Source of the DNA: CAYWNK01 sp047639615
GTDB lineage: Bacteria; Planctomycetota; UBA1135; GCA-002686595
DNA length: 5,996 bases
NCBI GenBank assembly: GCA_047639615.1
Contig: JBLIOL010000326.1
Location: 1 to 5,996, forward strand
Direction of reading: 5' to 3'
A program made the position numbers and the translations under genes. The notes beneath the pieces are model-generated. The model did not search any database. It saw only the letters and a program-made list of their open reading frames with translations, and had not been told where the DNA came from. This document shows positions 1-5,581 of this stretch, one piece after another; the stretch's first letter is position 1, and every line of letters begins with the position of its first letter.

Positions 1-1
1 C

Positions 2-46
2 GAGCAGAGGCCGCGGCTGTGGCGCCAGGACCCGGACCCGGGCTAA
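2..46 (+). CDS. Possible C-terminal tail of an upstream gene (partial, unidentified)
   Basis: The frame starting at base 2 reads 14 codons (E-Q-R-P-R-L-W-R-Q-D-P-D-P-G) and stops at TAA 44-46, nine bases before the next start. All 14 codons end in G or C, which fits a coding frame in this genome. A competing reading is the frame starting at base 3. It ends in a TGA at 57-59 and would overlap the next start in a GTGA tetranucleotide, the same style of coupling seen between the two following genes. The fragment is too short to decide between these or to name a product. Either way, the upstream gene is probably in the same operon. Confidence 0.25.
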   Translation, partial: EQRPRLWRQDPDPG

Positions 47-55
47 CCTTCACGG

Positions 56-1405
56 GTGAAGCGAGTTCGATTTGTGACCTATGGCTGCAAGGCCAACCAA
101 TACGACACCCAGGTACTGCGGGAAGCCCTGCTCCGGCGCGGCATGAGCGAGAGCTCGTCCGATGCGGATCTGGTACTGATCAACACCTGCACGGTTACCG
201 CCGAGGCCGGCCGCAAGGCCAAAAAATTGGTGCGCCGCCTGCATCGGGAGCAACCCGACGTGCGCATCGCCATCACCGGCTGCCTGGCGGAGTCCGAGCC
301 CGAGATCCTGCGCGAGCTGCCCGGCGTGGAGTGGGTGCTCGGCAACGGCGAGGCCAAGCGTCCGGCCAATTTCCTGCGCGAGCTAGGCCACGAAGTGGGT
401 CCTGAGGAACTTGGCATACCGGCAGGCATTACCGAGTTTGCCGGCCATACGCGGGCTTTCCTGAAGATCCAGGATGGCTGCGATCAAGCCTGCGCCTTCT
501 GCATCATCCCCAGGGTGCGCGGCAAGAGTCGTAGCCGCCCCATCGACGAACTCTGCGCCGAAGTATTGCGCCTGGTGCAAGGCGGACACGTGGAGGTGGT
601 GCTCTGCGGAATCCACATCGGCCACTGGGGCCGCGACCTGGGCCTGACCCTGGCCGACCTGTGCGCCGCACTGGTTGCGCTCGACCCACGCGAGCCCGAC
701 GGCACACCCATCCCCTACCGCCTGCGGCTCTCCTCCATCGAGGCCACAGAGGTAGACGAGCCCCTGCTGGCGCTCATGGCAGAAAACGCCGAGCGCCTAG
801 CCCCACACCTGCACATGCCCATGCAATCCGGCTCCGACGCCGTGCTGCGGGCCATGAATCGCTGGTACGACCGGGCCGAGTACCTGGAGGCCTGCCATCG
901 AATACGCGCCGCCCTGGATCGCCCCGCCTTCACCGCCGACGTGCTGGTGGGCTTCCCCGGCGAGACCGAGCAGCACTTCCAGGAGACCCTAGACGCCGTC
1001 AGCGAAGCCGGCTTCGCCCGCGTGCACGCCTTCCCCTTCTCCCCGCGCCCCGAAACCGCCGCCTGGGACCTACCAGAGCGGGTGGATCCCAGCGCTGTCC
1101 GTGACCGACGCATGCGCCTCTCCGAGCGCGCCAGCCAGATCGGGGCCGACTATCGCGACTCCCTGGTGGGAGCCACCGAAACGGTCGTTCTGGAGGGTTT
1201 CGCGGGGCTTTCGGGCCGTTATCAGCGAGTTCGCGTAGATCCCGACTGGATCGTGGGCGTCCCCCCGCGCTCGATTCAGGTGCGCTTGGAGCTGCGCCAG
1301 CGCCTACAGACTGACGAGCTCACCTCCGAACCCAACACGGAGCCCGTCATGGAGCTCTGGGGCCGCCCCCTGGAGAGCCCTGCCAGCCTGGGAGCCCACG
1401 GTTGA
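56..1405 (+). CDS. mtaB: tRNA (N6-L-threonylcarbamoyladenosine(37)-C2)-methylthiotransferase MtaB
   Basis: Cytoplasmic radical-SAM enzyme of the MiaB/MtaB methylthiotransferase family. By family knowledge it converts t6A37 to ms2t6A37 in ANN-decoding tRNAs, using SAM and two 4Fe-4S clusters. The N-terminal UPF0004 domain carries the auxiliary-cluster cysteines C11 (YGCKANQYD), C45 (NTCTVT) and C76 (GCLAE). The radical-SAM motif CxxxCxxC is C142, C146, C149 (GCDQACAFCIIPRVRG). Later signatures are SSIEATEV (226-233), PHLHMPMQSGSD (250-261), DVLVGFPGETE (295-305) and FPFSPRPETAAW (326-337). These fit MtaB better than MiaB or RimO. The C-terminal region, about 365-440, sits where a TRAM RNA-binding domain belongs but is poorly conserved. 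Length (449 aa) is normal. The GTG start is chosen because KRVRFVTYGCKANQ matches the family N-terminus; no Shine-Dalgarno is visible. The gene overlaps the next one by 4 bp and uses several rare CTA Leu codons. Confidence 0.95.
   Translation: MKRVRFVTYGCKANQYDTQVLREALLRRGMSESSSDADLVLINTCTVTAEAGRKAKKLVRRLHREQPDVRIAITGCLAESEPEILRELPGVEWVLGNGEAKRPANFLRELGHEVGPEELGIPAGITEFAGHTRAFLKIQDGCDQACAFCIIPRVRGKSRSRPIDELCAEVLRLVQGGHVEVVLCGIHIGHWGRDLGLTLADLCAALVALDPREPDGTPIPYRLRLSSIEATEVDEPLLALMAENAERLAPHLHMPMQSGSDAVLRAMNRWYDRAEYLEACHRIRAALDRPAFTADVLVGFPGETEQHFQETLDAVSEAGFARVHAFPFSPRPETAAWDLPERVDPSAVRDRRMRLSERASQIGADYRDSLVGATETVVLEGFAGLSGRYQRVRVDPDWIVGVPPRSIQVRLELRQRLQTDELTSEPNTEPVMELWGRPLESPASLGAHG
1390..1394 (+). 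promoter_or_regulatory. Ribosome binding site for the glycosylase TTG start
   Basis: GGGAG lies 7 nt before the TTG at 1402-1404, inside the 3' end of mtaB. It is the clearest Shine-Dalgarno-like site in the window. Together with the TTGA stop/start overlap (TGA 1403-1405) it supports a TTG start by translational coupling over the in-frame ATG at 1492. Confidence 0.6.
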
Positions 1406-2253
1406 GTGCTCCTGAGCCCCTAGCGGACCCTGTGGCCGAGCAGCGCCTGCTGGCGGGCGCCCTCGAACGCAGCCTGCGCCGGCGCCAGGCCATGGGCCAA
1501 CGCCGCGTGGCCCTCTCTGAGCCCATCGTGGAGCTGCCCCCCGCGGCCCAGCCCACACCGGAAGCGCAAGCGGCCGCCCCCAGCATGCCCGCTGCCCCCG
1601 GCATGCCCGCTGCCCCCAGCATGCCCGCCGCCCCCAGCGCAGCGCTCACAACCGATCAAGTACAGGCCCGAGCCGCGGCCGTGGCCAGCCTCGCGGCCCA
1701 GGCCGAAAGCCTCGAAGACCTCCAGAAGGCCGTGTCCGAGTGCACCGCCTGCGGCCTGTGCAGCTCCCGTACCCAAACCGTATTTGCCGACGGCAGCGGA
1801 AAACGTGGAGTCTTTTTCTTGGGCGAAGCTCCCGGAGAAGAGGAGGACCAGCGCGGCGTGCCCTTCGTCGGGCCGGCCGGACAGCTGCTCAGCGACATTA
1901 TTGAGAAGGGCATGAAGATTCCGCGCGCGGAGGTCTCCATCAGCAACGCACTCAAGTGCCGCCCGCCGGGCGACCGCCAGGCACTGCCCGAGGAATTGGC
2001 GATCTGCGCCGGCTGGCTCGAGCGCCAGATCGAATTAACCAGCCCCACCGTACTGGTAGCCCTCGGGTCACGCACAGCCCAGTTTTTGCTGCAATCGGAG
2101 CAATCTATGGAGCAGCTCCGAGGACAGGTCCACCAGCGCCAGGGCCGCCAAGTGGTGTCCACCTGGCACCCCACTCGCCTGCTGCGCAGCCCAGAAAAGA
2201 AGAGCGAGTGCTGGCAGGACATCAAGCTCGCCATGGGACTCCTGGGCCTCTAG
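1402..2253 (+). CDS. Family-4 (UdgA-type) uracil-DNA glycosylase with Ala/Pro-rich N-terminal extension
   Basis: By family knowledge, removes uracil from DNA (mostly from cytosine deamination), the first step of base-excision repair. The catalytic domain spans about 108-283. The 4Fe-4S ligands are C114 and C117 (ECTACGLCSSR), C186 (NALKCRPP) and C202 (ICAGWL). Motif A is GEAPGEEEDQRGVPFVGPAG (141-160), with F155 as the likely uracil-stacking residue. N182 follows in SNALKCRPP. The C-terminal loop motif is H256-P-T-R-L-L-R, where many relatives have HPSYLLR or HPAALLR. The domain alone matches the usual family length of about 200 aa. The first ~105 residues are extra: a basic stretch (LERSLRRRQAMGQRR, 21-35), then a low-complexity Ala/Pro/Met segment with a tandem repeat. 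The gene starts at TTG overlapping the mtaB stop; an in-frame ATG at 1492 would remove 30 residues. Family assignment is firm; the role of the extension is unknown. Confidence 0.92.
   Translation: MSAPEPLADPVAEQRLLAGALERSLRRRQAMGQRRVALSEPIVELPPAAQPTPEAQAAAPSMPAAPGMPAAPSMPAAPSAALTTDQVQARAAAVASLAAQAESLEDLQKAVSECTACGLCSSRTQTVFADGSGKRGVFFLGEAPGEEEDQRGVPFVGPAGQLLSDIIEKGMKIPRAEVSISNALKCRPPGDRQALPEELAICAGWLERQIELTSPTVLVALGSRTAQFLLQSEQSMEQLRGQVHQRQGRQVVSTWHPTRLLRSPEKKSECWQDIKLAMGLLGL
1579..1638 (+). repeat. 18-bp in-frame tandem repeat in the glycosylase gene
   Basis: Three adjacent 18-bp units (1579-1596, 1597-1614, 1615-1632) plus a 6-bp partial fourth copy (1633-1638). Each encodes P-[SG]-M-P-A-A. 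Units differ at only one or two positions (AGC/GGC, GCT/GCC), suggesting recent expansion by slippage. The repeat sits at residues 60-79, in the non-catalytic linker. Confidence 0.9.
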
Positions 2254-2284
2254 CGGCCCCTTAGTACCCAGGCGAATCGCCCAA

Positions 2285-2338
2285 GGATCCCGCTTCGGAC
2301 GGTAACCGGCGGCCGCCCGAGGGTTATCGGCGGGGTCC
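2285..2338 (+). other. Putative structured RNA element downstream of the glycosylase gene
   Basis: An elongated fold is visible in the sequence. The outer stem is 2285-2292 with 2331-2338 (GGATCCCG/CGGGGTCC, 8 bp, one G-U). The middle stem is 2300-2307 with 2322-2329 (CGGTAACC/GGTTATCG, 8 bp, one G-U). The apical stem is 2308-2310 with 2315-2317 (GGC/GCC, loop GGCC). It starts 31 nt after the stop codon. There is no T-tract, so it may be a 3'-end-stabilising structure or a non-canonical terminator. High GC makes chance folding easier. Confidence 0.35.
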
Positions 2339-2389
2339 ACGCGCTCTTGTTCGCGGCCAAAAGGTGCACATACCTCCGGCCCCCGATCA

Positions 2390-2418
2390 TTGACCCCCCT
2401 GGGGTGCGCGAGTACGCT
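2390..2418 (+). promoter_or_regulatory. Possible sigma-70-type promoter for the secretin gene
   Basis: TTGACC (2390-2395) matches the -35 consensus at 5 of 6 positions. It is separated by exactly 17 bp from TACGCT (2413-2418), which keeps the key first T, A and last T of the -10 box. Transcription would begin near 2425 and leave a leader of roughly 260-280 nt. The inverted repeat ACCCC-CCT-GGGGT (2393-2405) overlaps the -35 and spacer and could act as an operator. Confidence 0.3.
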
Positions 2419-2640
2419 TTCGAACCCGTTGTGGACGAGCTCTCCGTCGCCGGCCTGTGCCGACGCCGAAATCTCCCTGCTCCGAGCCCCCCCCTTCACC
2501 GAGTTCAGCCTCGCTTGCTCCCCCCGGCTAGCCGAGAAGCTGCACCTGCCTATCAACGGCTGATGCAGTCCTTCTAGGTGCCCCTTGTGGAACTCTCGAA
2601 TCAGCTGAGTCCGGCCCCCAGCGCGGCCTAGCCGCTTATT

Positions 2641-2664
2641 CCCCCCCCTCATCCTGGCCCCCCC
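2641..2664 (-). repeat. Paired C8 and C7 tracts with G-quadruplex potential on the - strand
   Basis: C8 at 2641-2648 and C7 at 2658-2664 are separated by 9 nt and lie 17-40 bases before the secretin ATG at 2681. The - strand reads G7-N9-G8, which can supply four GGG runs with loops of 1, 9 and about 2 nt. Such tracts could also vary in length by slippage. The tract lengths are seen directly; the function is inferred. Confidence 0.45.
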
Positions 2665-2680
2665 TATCTGGCACCTTTTT

Positions 2681-5326
2681 ATGGTCGCTAGAGATCCCAT
2701 GCGGATGCGTACTCAGTTCCTGCCGTTGCTCCTTGCAGCCTCCGTGTCCTGCCAGTCCACCGAGCCCACGGCGGACACGCCCACGGGGTCCGATCAGGAC
2801 AGCACACAGACTCAGCCTCAGGCACAGCCCAGCGCCGGGGCGACCGCCACGGTCGACTCGGCCGTCAACGTCGCTGCTAGCGTCCCGGTCGCCCAAGACC
2901 AGGAGCTGCGCGATGCTGCCAACCAGCTACAGGTGCGTCGCGATGGAGCCAAAGCCATCGCCCAGCAGTACCTAGCCCAAGCCAAAGGTGAACTGGACCG
3001 AGCCGATGTGAATGCGGCTCTGCTCAGCTACTCCACGGCCTTGCAGCTGGATCCCGGCAACCAAGAGGCCCGCGAAGGTCTGCGTCACGTGCAAGCGATC
3101 CTCGGAGACGAGTTCGCCAGCGCCGGCGAATCCTTCACGACCCAAGCGGACATCGTCCGCGTGAAGCGCGCGCAAGCGCGCCTCGAGGCTGAGGACTACT
3201 CCACTCGTGGTGACGCCGCTCTCGGCGAAGCCGACTACGAGGCTGCGATCCGCCACTACCGCCACGCCACCAGCGTGCTGCGCTTCCACCCTCTGATCGC
3301 CGAGGGCAGCCTCGACCAGAAGGTACTCGAAGGTAAGCTGGAGACCGCCACCGCACGTCGCGACGAGGCCGCCGTCGAGCTGGCTTCCGTCAAGCGCGCA
3401 CAGGCCGAGGAAGCTCGCCGCGCCGCAGAGATGCGCGAAGAGAACCGCGTCGCCAACGAGATCGAAAGCCTCTTCAAGAAAGCCAACCAGGCCTTCCTGG
3501 GCGAGCGCTTCACTCAGGCCGAGCGTTGGACCAACATCATTCTGGTGAAGGATCCCGGCAACGAAGCCGCCCTGCGCCTGCGTGGTGTGGCCCGCGAAAC
3601 CCGTCACATCCGTGCCGATGAGCGTTCCCGGAAGAACTACCGGGAACAATGGCTCAAGACCATGGACGAGGTCAATACCGGCGACGTCCCCCAGGTGCAG
3701 CCCCTGCGCTTCGACCTGGAACGCTGGAAGACCGTCGTGGACCGCCAGCCCCTGTCCCGTCGCAGCGCCGACATCGCAGCCACCTCCGAGCGTGAAGCCG
3801 TACTGGCCAAGCTCGAAGTGCCCTTCGAAGTCGACTTCGGCGGCCCGGACGGTGAAGGCACCCCGATCGACACGGTCGCTACCTACCTGCAGTCCCTCAC
3901 GGGCGTGAACTTCTACGTCTCCCCGCTGGTCTTCGACGAGCTGGGCGAGGAGGAGACCAACATCTCCCTGAAGCTCCCCCGTCGTAGTGTCCGCAGCGTG
4001 CTGAACCTCATCGCGGAGACCCGCGAGAGCCTGCGCTGGAAGATCCAAGACGGCGTCGTCAAGTTCATCACCAGCGACGAGCTGCTCGGCGGCCAGGTCA
4101 ACGAGACCTACTCCGTCCACGGCCTGATCACTCCCATCCCGGACTTCCCCGGCACCGAGATCAACATCTCGCCCTCCGGCGGCATCGCCGAGCCCGACGA
4201 AGATTTCGAAGAGCGTGAAGCCAACGTGATCCTGCCCTCCGTCCTGGAGGACTTGATCCGCAACAACATCGCTCCCGAGTCCTGGGACGCTGATCCGGGC
4301 AACGCCATCCGCGTTACCGAGACCGGCACCATGGTCGTCAGCCAGACGCCCGAGGTTCAACGCGCCATCGCCGACCTGCTCGACGACCTGCGTGAAGCCA
4401 CCGGCATCATGGTCGACATCCAGGCCCGCTTCATGAAAGTCGAGGACAACTTCCTCGAGGACATCGGCGTGGACTTCCGCGGTCTGGGTCAGCCCGGCCC
4501 CGGCACCAACGGCCAAGACTTCAACGACTTCGGCGACCCGGCACTGTCCGGCGACCTGTCCGGTGAGATCGGCAGCGGCAACGACATCGGTGCCTTCTTC
4601 GACGAAGGTGCAGACGGCAGCTACCGCGGCCGCATGGAGAACCTCTACGACCTGCAGCTCGGCAACGACGAGATCAACGGTTCGGGCGGCCTCTCCCTGC
4701 AGTGGACCTTCCTCAACGACCTTGAGCTCGAGCTCATCCTGCGTGCGGTCAGCAAGTCCGAGCGCATCGAGCTGGTGACGGCCCCGCGCATCCAGGTGCA
4801 CAACAACTCCCGTGCAAACCTGTCCGTGCTCAACCAAGTCGCTTACGTGAAGGACTTCGACGTGGAGATCGCCCAGGCGGCATCCATCGCCGACCCGATC
4901 GTCGACGTCATCCAGGACGGTGTGATCCTCGACGTGCGCCCGGTGGTTTCCGCCGACCGTCGCTTCATCACCCTCGAGCTGCGTCCCACGGTCGCCACCC
5001 TGACCCGCCCCATCGCGGAGCGCGTCACCACCTTGGGTTCTCAGAACTCGGTCACCATCCAGCTCCCGGAAGTTGAGATCCAGCGTGTTCGCACCTCGAT
5101 CCCGATCCCGGACGGCGGCACGGTGATGCTGGGCGGCATGAAAGAGTCCGAGAAGCAGAGCCAGCGCTCTGGCGTCCCGTTGCTCAACAAGATCCCGATC
5201 CTGTCCGCTCTCTTCGAGCGCAAGGGCAACTTTGTCTCCAACCGCAAGCTGCTCATCCTGCTGCGCGCCGACATCGTGATCCCGACCGAGTTCGAGCCCT
5301 CCGCGGCTGAGCTCGGCAAGGACTGA
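2681..5326 (+). CDS. TPR-containing secretin (type II/III secretion system or type IV pilus secretin family), putative lipoprotein
   Basis: Predicted outer-membrane secretin, the ring-forming gated channel of type II/III secretion and type IV pilus systems. The N-terminus (RMRTQFLPLLLAASVSC) is a signal peptide ending at C24; the residue at -3 is Ser, so the lipobox is imperfect. Low-complexity Thr/Gln/Ala follows (25-70). TPR-like helical hairpins lie near 92-127, 173-205 and 259-294, the last two separated by a probable coiled coil (218-262). Residues about 372-470 look like a secretin N0/STN-type domain and 515-575 like a secretin N1/NolW-type segment. The beta-domain is about 575-870. It contains RIELVTAPRIQVHNN (695-709) and the signature IPDGGTVMLGGM (809-820) then GVPLLNKIPILSALF (831-845), close to the PROSITE secretin pattern with Asn at a small-residue position. 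The tail RKLLILLRADIVIP (855-868) is typical; no extended S-domain follows. Coordinates give the longest frame. ATG 2699 (AGAG 5 nt upstream) or 2705 gives a tidier signal peptide, so the start is unresolved. No partner genes in the window reveal the system type. Confidence 0.9.
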   Translation: MVARDPMRMRTQFLPLLLAASVSCQSTEPTADTPTGSDQDSTQTQPQAQPSAGATATVDSAVNVAASVPVAQDQELRDAANQLQVRRDGAKAIAQQYLAQAKGELDRADVNAALLSYSTALQLDPGNQEAREGLRHVQAILGDEFASAGESFTTQADIVRVKRAQARLEAEDYSTRGDAALGEADYEAAIRHYRHATSVLRFHPLIAEGSLDQKVLEGKLETATARRDEAAVELASVKRAQAEEARRAAEMREENRVANEIESLFKKANQAFLGERFTQAERWTNIILVKDPGNEAALRLRGVARETRHIRADERSRKNYREQWLKTMDEVNTGDVPQVQPLRFDLERWKTVVDRQPLSRRSADIAATSEREAVLAKLEVPFEVDFGGPDGEGTPIDTVATYLQSLTGVNFYVSPLVFDELGEEETNISLKLPRRSVRSVLNLIAETRESLRWKIQDGVVKFITSDELLGGQVNETYSVHGLITPIPDFPGTEINISPSGGIAEPDEDFEEREANVILPSVLEDLIRNNIAPESWDADPGNAIRVTETGTMVVSQTPEVQRAIADLLDDLREATGIMVDIQARFMKVEDNFLEDIGVDFRGLGQPGPGTNGQDFNDFGDPALSGDLSGEIGSGNDIGAFFDEGADGSYRGRMENLYDLQLGNDEINGSGGLSLQWTFLNDLELELILRAVSKSERIELVTAPRIQVHNNSRANLSVLNQVAYVKDFDVEIAQAASIADPIVDVIQDGVILDVRPVVSADRRFITLELRPTVATLTRPIAERVTTLGSQNSVTIQLPEVEIQRVRTSIPIPDGGTVMLGGMKESEKQSQRSGVPLLNKIPILSALFERKGNFVSNRKLLILLRADIVIPTEFEPSAAELGKD

Positions 5327-5346
5327 GATCCCCCGGGTCATCAAGA

Positions 5347-5388
5347 CGTCTCAGCGCCCCAAGCGATATTGGGCCCCAAGCTGAGATG
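5347..5388 (+). other. Imperfect stem-loop just after the secretin stop
   Basis: The outer stem pairs 5347-5355 with 5380-5388 (9 bp with one G-U, core TCTCAGC/GCTGAGA). The inner stem CCCAA/TTGGG pairs 5358-5362 with 5369-5373, loop GCGATA. It begins 20 nt past the stop codon and precedes the stronger hairpin at 5402. It may protect the mRNA 3' end or be part of a tandem termination region. Confidence 0.4.
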
Positions 5389-5401
5389 GATAGCCAACCA
5401 C

Positions 5402-5429
5402 ACGCGGGAGGTCCTCAGGCCTCCCGCGT
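5402..5429 (+). terminator. Strong hairpin, probable transcription terminator of the secretin gene
   Basis: ACGCGGGAGG (5402-5411) is the exact reverse complement of CCTCCCGCGT (5420-5429). A T-G wobble and a C-G pair extend the stem to 12 bp with a CTCA tetraloop. It lies 75 nt after the stop codon. A 10-bp perfect stem with so short a loop is unlikely by chance in a spacer this size. No T-tract follows (CCTGTATC), so it is either a U-less intrinsic terminator or a 3'-end stabiliser. Confidence 0.6.
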
Positions 5430-5470
5430 CCTGTATCAGGGAGACCAGTCCACCTAGGAAGTTCGGGCAG

Positions 5471-5512
5471 GAGTCGGTAGCCATCGTCCCCCAGGACGGA
5501 TAATGCCGACTT
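5471..5512 (+). other. Two-tier stem-loop in the presumed leader of the last gene
   Basis: The outer stem pairs 5471-5479 with 5504-5512 (core GTCGG/CCGAC, with A-T and G-U extensions). A nearly symmetrical internal loop follows, then CGTCC/GGACG (5485-5489 with 5494-5498) with loop CCCA. It also contains GATAAT (5499-5504), a 5-of-6 match to a -10 box without a clear -35. The element could therefore be an RNA structure or a DNA-level promoter/operator palindrome. Confidence 0.35.
5499..5504 (+). promoter_or_regulatory. Possible -10 box upstream of the last gene
   Basis: GATAAT matches TATAAT at 5 of 6 positions, about 125 nt before the ATG at 5630. No TTGACA-like hexamer lies 16-18 bp upstream and there is no TG extension, so the call is weak. 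Its position downstream of the probable terminator at 5402-5429 is reasonable. Confidence 0.2.
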
Positions 5513-5552
5513 AGAGACCCCAGCTCTCTAGTAACGGTCCCCCCCACTAGAG
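5512..5552 (+). promoter_or_regulatory. Two overlapping, mutually exclusive hairpins
   Basis: TAGAGA (5512-5517) can pair with TCTCTA (5525-5530), loop CCCCAGC. The 3' arm is shared with a second hairpin, CTCTAGT (5526-5532) pairing with ACTAGAG (5546-5552), whose 13-nt loop ends in C7. Only one can form at a time, as in attenuators and switches. Stems of 6-7 bp occur by chance at this scale, so this is a lead only. Confidence 0.25.
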
Positions 5553-5581
5553 TCCGCAAGTAACCAAAACAACAGCTCTCC

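Larger units (their letters stand above)
2254..2680 (+). other. 427-bp intergenic region between the glycosylase and secretin genes
   Basis: I find no convincing gene here on either strand. Short open frames exist, for example + strand 2347-2577, but they lack a ribosome site, recognisable domain or typical codon use. The region is pyrimidine-rich on the + strand, with C runs of 6 or more at 2394-2399, 2487-2494, 2520-2525, 2641-2648 and 2658-2664. Small hairpins include ACCCC/GGGGT (2393-2397/2401-2405), a bulged 7-bp stem with C5 in its loop (2513-2520/2534-2540), and GCGGC/GCCGC (2623-2627/2631-2635) followed by TTATT. The last could be a weak terminator. The region probably contains the 3' end of the mtaB operon plus the secretin promoter and leader. 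Confidence 0.6.

Noticed and set aside
19..405. 128-codon + strand frame overlapping the start of mtaB
   Set aside because: It is out of frame with mtaB, whose conserved motifs occupy the same bases; the Arg/Pro/Gly-rich translation is typical of a shadow in GC-rich DNA.
1579..1638. Tandem repeats considered as a CRISPR array or mobile element end
   Set aside because: The units are 18 bp, directly adjacent with no spacers, in frame and coding for a simple peptide repeat.
2347..2577. 76-codon + strand frame in the intergenic region
   Set aside because: Pro/Arg-rich with no domain, no Shine-Dalgarno and a non-ATG start; it reads directly through C8 and C6 runs.
2254..2680. Search for a tRNA, rRNA, riboswitch or insertion sequence in the spacers
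   Set aside because: No cloverleaf with a CCA end or T-loop GTTCRA motif, no known riboswitch core, no transposase fragment and no terminal inverted repeats with flanking duplication were found here or in 5327-5629.
2068..2700. 210-codon - strand frame spanning the glycosylase end and the intergenic region
   Set aside because: More than a quarter is antisense to a firmly identified gene, the rest reads through hairpins and C runs, and no motif or ribosome site supports it.
2972..5344. 790-codon open frame on the - strand opposite the secretin
   Set aside because: It is in exact codon register with the secretin and open only because that gene avoids TTA, CTA and TCA. Its translation is a low-complexity Val/Asp/Gly/Leu mix with no recognisable domain.
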